64,000 bases of DNA from contig NZ_SMRU01000007.1 in assembly GCF_004354015.1 (NCBI RefSeq), positions 1 through 64,000 of the forward strand, written 5' to 3'. Shown here one piece after another: positions 1 through 8,569 of this stretch (position 1 is the first letter of the stretch; the number at the start of each line of letters is the position of its first letter). This DNA comes from Arthrobacter terricola. Lineage in GTDB: Bacteria > Actinomycetota > Actinomycetes > Actinomycetales > Micrococcaceae. The notes beneath the pieces are model-generated. The model worked only from the letters and a program-made list of their open reading frames with translations. It searched no databases and was not told the DNA's origin. The translations under genes and the position numbers were made by a program.

Positions 1-299
1 CGGTCCAGGGGGGAGGGTTTGCCGGTGTCGATCTGGCAGAAGTCGCAGCGGCGGGTGCATTCGGAGCCGCCGATCAGGAAGGTCGCTTCCTTGTCTTCCC
101 AGCATTCGAAGATGTTCGGGCAGCCGGCTTCCTCGCACACGGTGTGCAGGCCTTCTTTTTTCACCAGGTTCTTCAGGCCCACGAATTCCGGGCCCATCTG
201 GACCTTGGCCTTGATCCACTCGGGCTTGCGTTCAACCGGGACGGCCTTGTTGCGCTGCTCAACACGCAGCAACTTACGGCCTTCAGGTGCCAGGGTCAT
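1..299 (-). CDS. lipA: Lipoyl synthase LipA, N-terminal part (runs off the window)
   Basis: Radical-SAM enzyme that inserts two sulfur atoms into protein-bound octanoyl groups to make lipoyl cofactor for the glycine-cleavage H protein and the 2-oxoacid dehydrogenases. The visible ~100 residues start [13 protein letters not shown]. They contain the auxiliary [4Fe-4S] cluster motif ([13 protein letters not shown]) followed by the radical-SAM CxxxCxxC motif (CTRRCDFC), in the order expected for LipA. The ATG at 299 is about 43 nt downstream of a glycine riboswitch on the same strand, with no other gene between. The C-terminal two thirds lie outside the window. Confidence 0.95.
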   Translation of the reverse strand, partial: MTLAPEGRKLLRVEQRNKAVPVERKPEWIKAKVQMGPEFVGLKNLVKKEGLHTVCEEAGCPNIFECWEDKEATFLIGGSECTRRCDFCQIDTGKPSPLD

Positions 300-341
300 G
301 AGGAACTCCACAATTCAGGTGGCGCGGGCGCGCCACGATGA

Positions 342-545
342 TCCGGTTCCTCCCCGCTCTGTATTGGACCTGAGAGTTTCCGCGTCGGTTGCCGAAGCAA
401 CGGGGCGCTTGCACCGTCGGTGAGTCCGGTTTCCCGGGCTGCTTTCCAGAGTTGCCTTGCCGCGGCGGTACAGGGGCCTGAGAGATTCCTGGGGAGGATT
501 TGCTCCTACGGCGCCCGCTGAATGTACCGGCAGGACTCTCCCGCC
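342..545 (-). promoter_or_regulatory. Tandem glycine riboswitch (two aptamers) in the lipA leader
   Basis: Read on the minus strand, the segment begins GGGAGAGTCCTGCC, then GGCGCCGTAGGAGCAAATCC and GGAATCTCTCAGGCCCCTGT (aptamer 1). After a short linker comes a second set: CAACTCTGGAAAGC, ACCGACGGTGCAAGC and AACTCTCAGGTCCAATACAG, ending in AGCGGGGAGGAA. These are the conserved blocks of the cooperative glycine riboswitch, which usually activates glycine-cleavage genes. Here the next gene downstream is lipA. Boundaries are approximate. Confidence 0.92.
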
Positions 546-549
546 GCAG

Positions 550-555
550 ATCATA
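550..555 (-). promoter_or_regulatory. -10 box for the riboswitch-lipA transcript
   Basis: TATGAT on the minus strand, seven nucleotides before the first G of the riboswitch, so transcription would start almost exactly at aptamer 1. No good -35 hexamer is visible; that position falls inside the 561-580 hairpin. Confidence 0.5.
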
Positions 556-560
556 AGCGT

Positions 561-580
561 GTGCCACCCTTCGGTGGCAC
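561..580 (-). terminator. Perfect hairpin after the MFS gene
   Basis: GTGCCACC-CTTC-GGTGGCAC is an 8-bp perfect stem with a 4-nt loop, about 50 nt after the stop of the upstream minus-strand MFS gene. No U-tract follows, so termination is unproven. It also overlaps the expected -35 region of the lipA promoter. Confidence 0.4.
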
Positions 581-631
581 ATCTCACATGGTATCCGGTG
601 CCCGCAATAGCCGCAAAGGACGGGCCATTCG

Positions 632-1837
632 CTAGTCCACCGCCACGAGGGGTCCGCGACGCCCAAACACCCAGACAGTAAGGGCAAACAGGCTCAACCC
701 GACGCCGGCAAGTGCCACCGCAGTCCAGCCGCCCACGTTCCAGAGGAGTGCCGCCCCCGCGGATCCGATCGCTCCGCCGATGAAGTTGGCCGTGACGTAA
801 ACGGTGTTGATACGGCTGCGTGCCTCGTGCGAGATCGAGAGCAGACGGGTCTGGTTGAGCACGCTCTGCCCTTGGATCGCGACATCAAGGACGAACACCA
901 CCACAATCACAAGAACTACCGAGGTTCCGGCGAACGCCGCGAGCACGAACGACGTGACTGCCAGTGCCCACGCGATGCCGGTGGCGGGCAGCGACCAGCC
1001 GCGGTCGTGCAGGCGGCCCACGCGCTGCACCGTCACGGCACCGGCGATGCCCGCCAAGCCGAACAGCCCGATCACTTCCACGGGGAAATGGAACGGCGCC
1101 CCGGCCAGCAGGAACGTGAGCGCAGTCCAGAACAGCGTGAACGCTGCGAACCCGGCCGAGGACAACGCCAGCGTCCAGCGGACCGCGCGTTCTTTGAGGA
1201 CCACCGCGCCAACCGACTTCAACAGTTCCGGGTAGCGGAGGCGGGCCTTCGGGGCGAGCGGCGGAAGTGCCCGCCACATCAGGAGGGCCAGGATCACGAC
1301 GCCGACTGCCGCCGTCGCGTACACCGCCCGCCATCCGCCGACGGCGGCGATGAGGCCGCTGATGGTGCGCGAGGCAAGGATGCCAGTGAGGATGCCCGCG
1401 ACGACGGTCCCCACCACGCGCCCGCGACGGGCATTGTCAGCGAGGTCGCCTGCGAGAGGCGTGAGGATCTGCCCCGCGACGGTCGAGATTCCCAGGAGCG
1501 TCACGGCAAACAGCAGGAACGCCATGGACGGCGCGACAGCACACAACGCGAGGGCCCCGACCGAGGCAAGCATCATGCCCACAACGAGTTTCCGCCGGTC
1601 AACCACATCCCCGAGCGGAACGATGAGCAGGATCCCCGCGGCATAACCGAGTTGGGTAGCGGTGACGAGCCAGGCCGCCGCCGCTCCCGAGGCGTGGAGA
1701 TCGGCCGCGATCGCGTCGAGCAGCGGCTGGGCCCAGTACAAATTCCCGACGGCGGCACCCCCGGCCACGGCGAACAGCAGCGTGAGGCCTGTGGTCATGG
1801 TCGGATGCTTCGAAACTGTGGTGAGTGGGGAGGCCAT
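632..1837 (-). CDS. MFS transporter (DHA1-type exporter family)
   Basis: A 401-residue integral membrane protein with about 12 hydrophobic segments. It has the NLYWAQPLL segment in helix 1 seen in YgaY/YfcJ-like drug/metabolite exporters, and the cytoplasmic loop motif GDVVDRRKLVVG between helices 2 and 3 (MFS motif A). Likely a proton-coupled exporter; the substrate cannot be read from sequence. The ATG at 1837 is preceded by GGAAC as a modest ribosome-binding site. The gene stands alone between the riboswitch and an aldo/keto reductase gene of the same orientation. Confidence 0.85.
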   Translation of the reverse strand: MASPLTTVSKHPTMTTGLTLLFAVAGGAAVGNLYWAQPLLDAIAADLHASGAAAAWLVTATQLGYAAGILLIVPLGDVVDRRKLVVGMMLASVGALALCAVAPSMAFLLFAVTLLGISTVAGQILTPLAGDLADNARRGRVVGTVVAGILTGILASRTISGLIAAVGGWRAVYATAAVGVVILALLMWRALPPLAPKARLRYPELLKSVGAVVLKERAVRWTLALSSAGFAAFTLFWTALTFLLAGAPFHFPVEVIGLFGLAGIAGAVTVQRVGRLHDRGWSLPATGIAWALAVTSFVLAAFAGTSVVLVIVVVFVLDVAIQGQSVLNQTRLLSISHEARSRINTVYVTANFIGGAIGSAGAALLWNVGGWTAVALAGVGLSLFALTVWVFGRRGPLVAVD

Positions 1838-1900
1838 GCCTTGTTCCGTTCAAGAAGGTGATCTGTTCAGCGACGCACATCTTGTCCGGCGACGCGGAGA

Positions 1901-1910
1901 ATTCCGGAAT
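1901..1910. promoter_or_regulatory. ATTCCGGAAT palindrome upstream of the MFS gene
   Basis: A perfect 10-bp palindrome about 65 nt upstream of the MFS start codon, in the gap before the aldo/keto reductase stop. Position suggests an operator; no regulator can be assigned. Confidence 0.25.
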
Positions 1911-1993
1911 GACATACGACACAGGGGAATACCGGGTGCGCCGGTCCTTTTCCGCGTCGCCAAGCAAAACCCGCGTCGCCAGCGAGCGAAGCC

Positions 1994-2977
1994 CTACGTC
2001 CACTTCCCGGTCAGGACCTCAGCGCGGTCCGTTGCAGGCGCAGGAGTGGGGGAGAGCGCCGAGATTTCCGCGCGGAGTTCCGGCGTCATATCGACGTCGA
2101 GCGCGGCAAGGGAGCCCTCGAGCTGCTCGAGGTTCCGTGCTCCGATGATCGGCGCGGTGACGCCCGGGTGGGCCATCGCCCAGGCGACGGCGAGCGCGGC
2201 AGGCGAGGTGCCGGCGTCGTCCGCGAAAGAGGCGAACTGCTCGGCGGTGGCGTGGTCGCTCCCTTGCCCGTAGCGATCCGCGTACCGGGCATTCTCCACG
2301 AGCCGTCCGCCCCCGGGCTGCTGGCCGCCGCGGTATTTGCCGGTGAGGAGGCCGCCGCCGAGCGGGCTGTACGTGATGACGCCGAGGTTCTCGGCCTGGG
2401 CAAGCGGGAGGATCTCCACTTCGGCCTGCCGCTTGACGAGGTTGTACATGGGCTCGACGAGTTCGAATCGCGCCAGGCTTTCGCGCGCGGAGATGCCGAG
2501 CGCCGTCGCGATCTGCCAGGCCGCCCAGTTGCTCACGGCGGGGTGGAGGATTTTCCCGTCGCGCTGGAGGTCGTCGAGGGCGCGGAGCGTCGTCTCGATC
2601 GGAGTGTGCTCGTCGAATGCGTGGACGAAGTAGAAGTCGATCCGGTCTGTGTCGAGGCGCGTGAGGCTCCCCTCGACCGCCTGCATGATGTGCCGGCGCG
2701 AAAGGCCTTGGGCGTTCACGTCGCCGCTGGTCGGGAAGAAGACTTTCGAGGTAATAACGACGTCGTCCCGTTCCTTGGCGATCAGCCCGCCGAGGATTTC
2801 CTCGGACGCCCCGCCGCCGTAGACATTCGCGGAGTCGAAGAAGTTGATTCCGCGTTCCCGTACCCGCCGATACATCGCGGCTGAGGTTTCCTGGTCGGCT
2901 TCCGAGCCGAACGACATCGTGCCGAAGCAAAGCGGCGAGACCTGGATACCGGTGGATCCAACGGTCCTGAAGTTCAT
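1994..2977 (-). CDS. Aldo/keto reductase
   Basis: NADPH-dependent oxidoreductase of the TIM-barrel AKR superfamily, 327 aa. Near the N-terminus is the substrate/cofactor Asp-Tyr region (FFDSANVYGGG), then the Lys region (VVITSKVF), the His region (DFYFVHAFDEH), and a C-terminal NADP-binding segment (APIIGARNLEQLE). The start is supported by AAAGGA seven to eight nucleotides upstream. It is transcribed divergently from a MmyB-type regulator over a 143-bp gap holding an inverted repeat. This arrangement is common in actinobacteria and suggests direct control. The aldehyde or ketone substrate is unknown. Confidence 0.88.
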   Translation of the reverse strand: MNFRTVGSTGIQVSPLCFGTMSFGSEADQETSAAMYRRVRERGINFFDSANVYGGGASEEILGGLIAKERDDVVITSKVFFPTSGDVNAQGLSRRHIMQAVEGSLTRLDTDRIDFYFVHAFDEHTPIETTLRALDDLQRDGKILHPAVSNWAAWQIATALGISARESLARFELVEPMYNLVKRQAEVEILPLAQAENLGVITYSPLGGGLLTGKYRGGQQPGGGRLVENARYADRYGQGSDHATAEQFASFADDAGTSPAALAVAWAMAHPGVTAPIIGARNLEQLEGSLAALDVDMTPELRAEISALSPTPAPATDRAEVLTGKWT

Positions 2978-3065
2978 GGTTTTCCTTTCGGGATCTCCTG
3001 CGTGAAGCTGGGGCGTCAGTATCCATGCAACCGCGGTTCGCGCCGATCAGCGAGTGCCCTGATGT

Positions 3066-3082
3066 TACTGGTTCTGGCAGTA
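3066..3082. promoter_or_regulatory. Inverted repeat between reductase and MmyB-type regulator
   Basis: TACTG-GTTCTGG-CAGTA (5-bp arms, 7-nt spacer), followed by CCTCCCA, in the divergent promoter region. It is a candidate operator for the adjacent regulator. A TAGCGT -10-like box sits seven nucleotides before the regulator ATG. Confidence 0.4.
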
Positions 3083-3120
3083 CCTCCCACCCTGTTCCGG
3101 CCCTGTGTAGCGTTGAGCGC

Positions 3121-4008
3121 ATGGATAATCGGATGGAGGTGCGCGAGTTCCTTTCGTCGCGCCGCGCGAAGATCACGCCGGAACAAGCCGGACTCACGGT
3201 TTTTGGCGGAAACCGGCGTGTGCCCGGGCTTCGGCGCGAAGAGGCCGCGATGCTGGCCGGAGTGAGCGTGGATTACTACACGCGGCTCGAGCGCGGGAAC
3301 CTCGCGGGAGTGTCCGAAGGGGTGCTTGAGGCGCTCGCCAGGGGGCTTCAACTCGACGACGCCGAACGGGACCACCTTTTCGATCTCGCCCGCGCGGCCA
3401 ACGCCTCCACCTTGGCCAGGCAGGGCAAGCCCCAGAAGCAACGCATCCGCCCCAGCGTTCAGTTCATGCTCGATGGCATCACCACGATTCCGGCGTTCAT
3501 CAGGAACGGCCGGATGGACCTGTTGGCCGCGAACCGGCTCGGCTATGCACTCTATTCGCCCATGTACACCGATCCCGTTCGCCCGGCCAACCACTCGAGG
3601 TTCATTTTCCTCAATCCCCTGGCGCGCGAGTTCTACACGGACTGGAACCTCGCTGCGAACAATAACGTGGCGATCCTCCGCACTGAATCGGGCCGCAACC
3701 CGTACGACAAAGGCTTGGCCGACCTCGTCGGCGAGCTGTCCATGCGCAGCGAGGAGTTCCGCGTCCGCTGGGCCGCCCACAATGTGCGCCGCCACTTCTC
3801 AGGGAACAAGCAATTCCACCACCCGGTGGTGGGCGAGATTGAACTAATGTTCGAGGCGATGACCCTTGCCGAGGACCCCGGGCTGACCTTGACCGTGTAT
3901 CCCGCCGAGCCCGGTTCAGCCGCCGAGGAATCCTTGCGGTTGCTCGCGAGCTGGGCCGCGACCGAACGCATCGAGGAACTAGCGCTGAGCAACGCGCCCC
4001 AGCGGTAG
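3121..4008 (+). CDS. MmyB-type XRE-family transcriptional regulator
   Basis: A 295-residue DNA-binding protein. The N-terminal ~85 residues form an XRE helix-turn-helix with the family hallmarks FGGNRRVPGLRREE and AMLAGVSVDYYTRLERGN. Residues ~105-275 form the MmyB-like ligand-binding domain (PSVQFMLDGI, MDLLAANRLGYALY), a PAS-like fold that may bind fatty-acid-type ligands. I chose the ATG at 3121 (MDNRMEVREF) rather than an upstream in-frame start: TAGCGT lies exactly seven nucleotides before it, suggesting a leaderless transcript, and the upstream codons look non-coding. It probably regulates the divergent reductase. Confidence 0.88.
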   Translation: MDNRMEVREFLSSRRAKITPEQAGLTVFGGNRRVPGLRREEAAMLAGVSVDYYTRLERGNLAGVSEGVLEALARGLQLDDAERDHLFDLARAANASTLARQGKPQKQRIRPSVQFMLDGITTIPAFIRNGRMDLLAANRLGYALYSPMYTDPVRPANHSRFIFLNPLAREFYTDWNLAANNNVAILRTESGRNPYDKGLADLVGELSMRSEEFRVRWAAHNVRRHFSGNKQFHHPVVGEIELMFEAMTLAEDPGLTLTVYPAEPGSAAEESLRLLASWAATERIEELALSNAPQR

Positions 4009-4033
4009 GCTTTCCGGGCTGGCGCCGGGTACC

Positions 4034-4969
4034 TCAGATCCTGCGGTAGCTGAGGTCGAAGATCATCCGCCCGGCCTCGTGGGCCTTGTTTTCGAAGCTC
4101 GTCCGGATGCGGCCATCGAATCGCGGCGCCCAGCCGCCCACGTGGTCCACGCCTTCGTTCGGGCCGGTGTGTTCAGTGCTGACGGGTGCGCGGCCTTCCT
4201 TGACGGGTGCTCCGCCCACCATGGATTCGACGCCGGATTGCCACACTTGGGTCAATGGGCTCTCTTCTCCAGCCCGCTCGCCTTGGTGCAGGTTTTCAAA
4301 CTCTGTGGAACCGGCGAGGACCTCGCGGACGTGCACAGCATAGTTGGACCAGTCCGTAGCGATCCGCCACAGCCCGCCCTTCTTGAGCGAGCGCGCCGCG
4401 AGCTCAGCGAATGCGGGCTGGATGAGGCGGCGCTTGTGGTGCCGGGATTTGTGCCAGGGGTCGGGGAAGAAGACCCACAGTTCGCTTACCGCTCCTTCCG
4501 GCAGCATGGTGGCGAGGACCTCGGGTGCGTTGGCTTCCACGACGCGGACATTCGTCAATCCGCGGCTATGGATCTTGATCATGGTGTTGGCCAGCCCGGG
4601 GGTGTAAACCTCCACGGCGAGGAAATCCTTGTCCGGATTCTGCTCCGCGGCGTGGCATACGGCCTCACCCAGTCCCGAGCCGATTTCGACGATCAGGGGA
4701 GCCTCGCGCCCGAACTCGGCTCCGGCGTCGAACACGTAATCCGGGTGCACGGAGGTGTTGGCGACATGCCGCGGTACCTGGATCGCCCAACGGTCCGAGT
4801 GCTCATCCCACGCGGCTTGGCGGCGTCCCTGGAGGCGCGTCCCGCGGCGCACGAAACTGACCGGCCTGCCGCCATAGGTGCCGAAGGAGGCCTGGGTGCC
4901 GGGAGTTATGGGGCGCGAAGGCTGCGGTGTTCCAGGGGGAGTCTCAGGGGATTCTGGGGTTTCACTCAT
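4034..4969 (-). CDS. trmB: tRNA (guanine-N7-)-methyltransferase
   Basis: Methylates G46 of tRNAs using S-adenosylmethionine. The 311-residue protein has the SAM-binding motif IVEIGSGLGE, the TrmB signature VFFPDPWHKSRHHKRR and the C-terminal segment TSFENKAHEAGRMIFDL. It is longer than typical TrmB (~230 aa). The extra length comes from a proline-rich N-terminal extension of about 60 residues and an insertion of roughly 35 residues before the C-terminal motif (around SGVESMVGGAPVKEG). It converges with the MmyB-type regulator gene 25 bp away. Confidence 0.95.
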   Translation of the reverse strand: MSETPESPETPPGTPQPSRPITPGTQASFGTYGGRPVSFVRRGTRLQGRRQAAWDEHSDRWAIQVPRHVANTSVHPDYVFDAGAEFGREAPLIVEIGSGLGEAVCHAAEQNPDKDFLAVEVYTPGLANTMIKIHSRGLTNVRVVEANAPEVLATMLPEGAVSELWVFFPDPWHKSRHHKRRLIQPAFAELAARSLKKGGLWRIATDWSNYAVHVREVLAGSTEFENLHQGERAGEESPLTQVWQSGVESMVGGAPVKEGRAPVSTEHTGPNEGVDHVGGWAPRFDGRIRTSFENKAHEAGRMIFDLSYRRI

Positions 4970-5059
4970 CCCTTCCAGAATACCGTCGGAGCGCCCATGG
5001 CCCGGCGGGAGTCTTGCCGTATGTGGATAAACCGTGAATCAACTTGCGGGCGAAGAGCG

Positions 5060-5959
5060 TCATGGAACACCACATGGGTCTTTCGTGCTGCCGCTGAGCC
5101 AAGAGGCGCTCGCGGGAACGTAGCGTGGGCAGATCGACCCGCCCAAGTAGACATGCTGCCAAGAAGTCCTGGCCAGCTCGGCCGTGACCTGGAAGGGCGC
5201 ACCGTGGTCATCGATCTTCTGAACCACGGTCTTGCCTGATGCCAGGACGGACAGCTCAAGGTCGACGGAACAAAGGGACTTCCTGGTATCGATCTGGACC
5301 ACCATCACCTGTTGCTCGTCCTTCGCCAGGAGAATGGTGTTGTCAAGGAAATAGGGCCTTTCCTGGGAAGCGCCGGCCGGAGAGTACATGGCCGAAGGGT
5401 CAGGATCATCGATGTGGAGGGAGACCAGCAACGACGCCTCAAGGAAAGCAGGAGGCGACTCGAACAAGGTGCCGGAGTAAGGCGGCTGCGTACATTTGGA
5501 TACCGGTTTGAGGTCGAGGATCCGGACCGCTTCACTTCGGTTGCCGGACAGGGTCAGTTGCACGTACATGATGCCGGGGCTCACGCCGCCCTTCGATTCC
5601 AACCATGCATGCTGCGCATCGGGAGTCATGGCGTTCAGCTGGTCCAAGTCTTGGCTCGTGAACATTGCAGTCCCCGGGAAGGCATAGGAGCGGCCGCCCA
5701 GGTCCGAGATCTTCACCAGGTCCACCCGGACTGGATCGCCTGTCTCCGTGAGGTTGTTCAAGACAGTTCCGAAAAGCGGTACCAGCATGTTGGTGATGGC
5801 GATACCCAAGGCAGCGACCACCACGCCGCCTATCCACACCAAGGGCCTGGCCCAGAGTGGCTTGGGCTTTTCGGTGGCGCCCGATGTTGTGTCGGACATG
5901 GCCTTGGCCGACCTCGACCCAACCTTGACCCGCCCCGCCGATTTCCTGCTGGCTTTCAT
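5060..5959 (-). CDS. Hypothetical single-pass membrane protein
   Basis: I do not recognise a family. The 299-residue product has a Lys/Arg/Ser-rich cytoplasmic N-terminus, one transmembrane segment near residues 37-60 (PLVWIGGVVVAALGIAI), then an extracytoplasmic domain. That domain has four cysteines (KCTQPP, LCSVD, ICPR, DPC), possibly disulfide-paired. I prefer the ATG at 5959 over one at 5992 because AGGAGG precedes it. It lies between trmB and a divergent MFS gene; context gives no function. Confidence 0.6.
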   Translation of the reverse strand: MKASRKSAGRVKVGSRSAKAMSDTTSGATEKPKPLWARPLVWIGGVVVAALGIAITNMLVPLFGTVLNNLTETGDPVRVDLVKISDLGGRSYAFPGTAMFTSQDLDQLNAMTPDAQHAWLESKGGVSPGIMYVQLTLSGNRSEAVRILDLKPVSKCTQPPYSGTLFESPPAFLEASLLVSLHIDDPDPSAMYSPAGASQERPYFLDNTILLAKDEQQVMVVQIDTRKSLCSVDLELSVLASGKTVVQKIDDHGAPFQVTAELARTSWQHVYLGGSICPRYVPASASWLSGSTKDPCGVP

Positions 5960-6094
5960 CGCACCTCCTGCGAATGAACAGCCTGCCGCCATTTCCTAGC
6001 ATCATGGTGCGCCCCGGCACGCGGGATGGAAAGAGGAAACCATAAAGCGTGGAGCGTTCGTGGAACTGTCTGCCCCTGCTGCCAGAATGAAGGG

Positions 6095-7357
6095 GTGACC
6101 CCCGGTTCAAGCGCCCCCAGAAACAGCAAGCCGCAAACTCGCGACCTCCCGTCCGGCGCGCGTACGCAGCACGAAATTCCCACAACACGTGCGGGGCTCG
6201 TCTTCCTGGGGATCTGCCTGGTGCTCATCGGCCTCAACTTGCGCACGGTGTTCTCGAGCTTTTCGGCGGTCCTTCCGGAGGTAACCGCCGACGTCGGACT
6301 CCCGGGCTGGGCGGTGGTGGTCCTCACTACCGTGCCGGTCACTTTGCTCGGCGTTTTCGCCCCGCTCGCGCCGGTGCTTGCCCGCCGTTTCGGGGCTGAG
6401 CGGGTGTTGCTGGGTGCCATGGCGGTGCTGGCCGCGGGCCTTCTGTTGCGTCCCGCGGAGCTCGGCGCGGCCGGGCACTTGCCGGCGCTCCTGATCGGAA
6501 CGGCGGCTTGCGGGGCGGCTATCGCCTTGTGCAATGTGCTGCTGCCGGGAGTGGTCAAGCGCGATTTCCCGCATCGCCTCGGCCTCATGGGCGGCCTGTA
6601 CACGACGGCGATCTGCGCCTCCGCCGCCCTTGGCGCCGGCTTCACGTACCCCATTTTCACGGCGACCCGGCAGTGGACCTCGGCGCTGTGGTTCTGGGCG
6701 GTGCCGGCAGTCGTCGTGCTTTTGCTGTTCCTGCCGCTCGCGGTGCGCCAGCACCCCGTCCGCCGCCACGCCGACACCGGGGGCGCGAACGTCTGGCGGT
6801 CCGCCGTCGCGTGGCAAGTGACCATTTTCATGGTGCTCCAAGCCATGATGTCCTTCAGCGTTTTCGCCTGGTTGGCGCCGATCCTGCGCGAGCGGGGGAT
6901 CGACGGCGGTACGGCCGGGCTGATCGTCTCGGTGTCGATCGTGCTCCAGATGCTTGGCTCGTTCCTGGCTCCGGGGCTGGCCGCCCGTTTCAAGGACCAG
7001 CGCGCGATCAACACTGTGGTGGCGCTCATGACGGGAGGCGGCTTCGCCCTCAGCATCTTCGGTCCCACGCAGCTCGTCTGGATCTGGACCGGGCTGTTGG
7101 GCCTCGGCCAGGGGAGCCTCACCGCCGTCGCGCTGACCATGATCATGTTGCGCACCCGGGATTCCCACACGGCAGCGCACCTTTCCGGAATGATGCAGGG
7201 CGTGGGCTACAGCCTGGGGTCCACCGGCACCTTGATGGTGGGCCAGTTGCACCAAGCAACAGGTGGTTTCGCTGCCGCGGGCCTGTTGTTCCTGGTGGTT
7301 GGATCCTTGGCCGCGTTCTTCGGTTTCCGGGCTGGCCGGGACCGCTACGTGGGTTAG
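6095..7357 (+). CDS. CynX/NimT-family MFS transporter
   Basis: Twelve-helix transporter of about 420 aa related to the cyanate (CynX) and 2-nitroimidazole (NimT) MFS branch. Evidence is the early segment IGLNLRTVFSSFSAVLPE and APLAPVLARRFGAER as the helix 2-3 loop. An in-frame ATG exists at 6026, but its first 23 residues are Cys-rich and look untranslated, so I favour the GTG at 6095. The gene lies just upstream of an Lrp-type regulator, a pairing that suggests amino-acid-related or small-anion export. The substrate is unknown. Confidence 0.83.
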   Translation: MTPGSSAPRNSKPQTRDLPSGARTQHEIPTTRAGLVFLGICLVLIGLNLRTVFSSFSAVLPEVTADVGLPGWAVVVLTTVPVTLLGVFAPLAPVLARRFGAERVLLGAMAVLAAGLLLRPAELGAAGHLPALLIGTAACGAAIALCNVLLPGVVKRDFPHRLGLMGGLYTTAICASAALGAGFTYPIFTATRQWTSALWFWAVPAVVVLLLFLPLAVRQHPVRRHADTGGANVWRSAVAWQVTIFMVLQAMMSFSVFAWLAPILRERGIDGGTAGLIVSVSIVLQMLGSFLAPGLAARFKDQRAINTVVALMTGGGFALSIFGPTQLVWIWTGLLGLGQGSLTAVALTMIMLRTRDSHTAAHLSGMMQGVGYSLGSTGTLMVGQLHQATGGFAAAGLLFLVVGSLAAFFGFRAGRDRYVG

Positions 7358-7397
7358 CGCGCCGGAGGCGTGGCGCGGGTTTCGGCGCATGAGGCGG

Positions 7398-7403
7398 CAT
7401 AAT
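7398..7403 (+). promoter_or_regulatory. -10 box for the Lrp-type regulator gene
   Basis: CATAAT followed by exactly seven nucleotides and the ATG at 7411. This fits a leaderless transcript. Confidence 0.45.
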
Positions 7404-7410
7404 CGGGTAC

Positions 7411-8382
7411 ATGGTCATGCTGGCACCCACGCGCGAGCTGGACGCGCTCGATCGGCGGATCGTCGGCGCCCTCCAGGTCAACGGCCGTGCCTCGTGGCGC
7501 CGGATCGCCGAGGTTTTGGGGGAGCCGTTCAGCACCGTGACCCGGCGTGGCCTGGCGTTGTTGGAGTCGAACATCGTCCGCGTGGCCGGCCTCGTCTCCC
7601 TCGGTCCCACCCACCTCGTCGAGGTGCAGTGCGAGCCTTCGCGCCTGGCGGGCATCGCCGAGCAGCTCGCCGAAGATGCGGACGCTTCCTTCGTCTACGC
7701 CCTGACCGGCCCCACGCGCCTGTTGTTCGAAGTCCAGGCCCGCCCGGGCCGCCTTTCCAGCCTGGTGCTCGAGGAGGTTCCAGCGCTCGACGGCGTGGTG
7801 CAAGTGAGTGCCTCGCCCGTGATGGAGTACTTCCGCACTGTGGCCGAGTGGCACCCCGGTCCCGTTACCGCCGCTGAGACAGCTGCGCTCCAGGAAGTTC
7901 CGCCGCCGCTTTCGCGACCAGTTGCAAGCGCAATGCTCGACGACGTCGATTCCCACCTCGTGCGGCTCCTCGTGGCTGACGGCCGCGTTCCGGTCGCCGA
8001 GCTGGGGGACGCGGTAGGGCTTTCCGCGCCGGCCGTGCGCAGGCGGCTTAACGCCCTCCTTGAGGAGGGCAGCTTGAGCGTCCGCGCGATCGTGGACCCC
8101 GTGGACATCGGGTTGCCGGTCGAAGCCGTGGTCTGGGTCCGCACCGCGCCGAGCGAGGCTGCAGAGGTGGGTCGCTTGCTCGCCGAAGCCCCGGGGGTCC
8201 GCTATGCCGTGATGGCGATGGGTGAATTCCAGCTCATGGCCAACGTGACGCTCGCGAGCCTGAATGAGCTCCGTGATTTCCTCACGTCCTCGCCTTGGGC
8301 AGCCCGTGCCCAAGCAGTCCGCAGTTCGCTCGTGGTCCGGGCGTACAAGCGCGGCGGCGTCCGCATGCCCGTCCGCGACTGA
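7411..8382 (+). CDS. Double-domain Lrp/AsnC-family transcriptional regulator
   Basis: A 323-residue regulator, about twice the usual Lrp length. The N-terminal half (residues ~8-150) carries an AsnC-type helix-turn-helix (LDRRIVGALQVNGRASWRRI) and a ligand-binding RAM-like domain. The second half (from ~170) repeats the plan with another HTH (LVRLLVADGRVPVAELGDA) and RAM-like domain. Such tandem regulators probably act as pseudo-symmetric dimers sensing amino acids. The immediate neighbours are an MFS transporter upstream and an SDR/amino-acid permease pair downstream, both plausible targets. Confidence 0.85.
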   Translation: MVMLAPTRELDALDRRIVGALQVNGRASWRRIAEVLGEPFSTVTRRGLALLESNIVRVAGLVSLGPTHLVEVQCEPSRLAGIAEQLAEDADASFVYALTGPTRLLFEVQARPGRLSSLVLEEVPALDGVVQVSASPVMEYFRTVAEWHPGPVTAAETAALQEVPPPLSRPVASAMLDDVDSHLVRLLVADGRVPVAELGDAVGLSAPAVRRRLNALLEEGSLSVRAIVDPVDIGLPVEAVVWVRTAPSEAAEVGRLLAEAPGVRYAVMAMGEFQLMANVTLASLNELRDFLTSSPWAARAQAVRSSLVVRAYKRGGVRMPVRD

Positions 8383-8463
8383 GTTCCTCCCGGCCTCTAC
8401 TCCTTCGTTTGATGCGTGGCGCCGTTGTGAGGTCTACGAAAAAAAGATTTAAAACTAAATTCT

Positions 8464-8525
8464 ATTGTCTCAAGTGGTGATGGCGCTTACAGTTGATGAA
8501 GCCGCTAGCGAGTGATCAGGATCAC
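8464..8525 (+). promoter_or_regulatory. Promoter and palindrome upstream of the SDR gene
   Basis: The 187-bp gap before the SDR gene includes an AT-rich tract (about 8438-8467), unusual for this genome. TTGTCT at 8464 and TACAGT 17 bp later form a plausible -35/-10 pair. GTGATC-AG-GATCAC at 8512-8525 is a perfect 6-bp inverted repeat that could be an operator downstream of the start site. Confidence 0.4.
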
Positions 8526-8569
8526 TCCAATGGCGTTTTCCCAGCGTTCAAGCCCTCCGGAGGTTGATA

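Noticed and set aside
6026..6094. Longer N-terminus of the CynX-type MFS protein
   Set aside because: The 23 extra residues are Cys-rich, lack a ribosome-binding site and precede a plausible GTG start.
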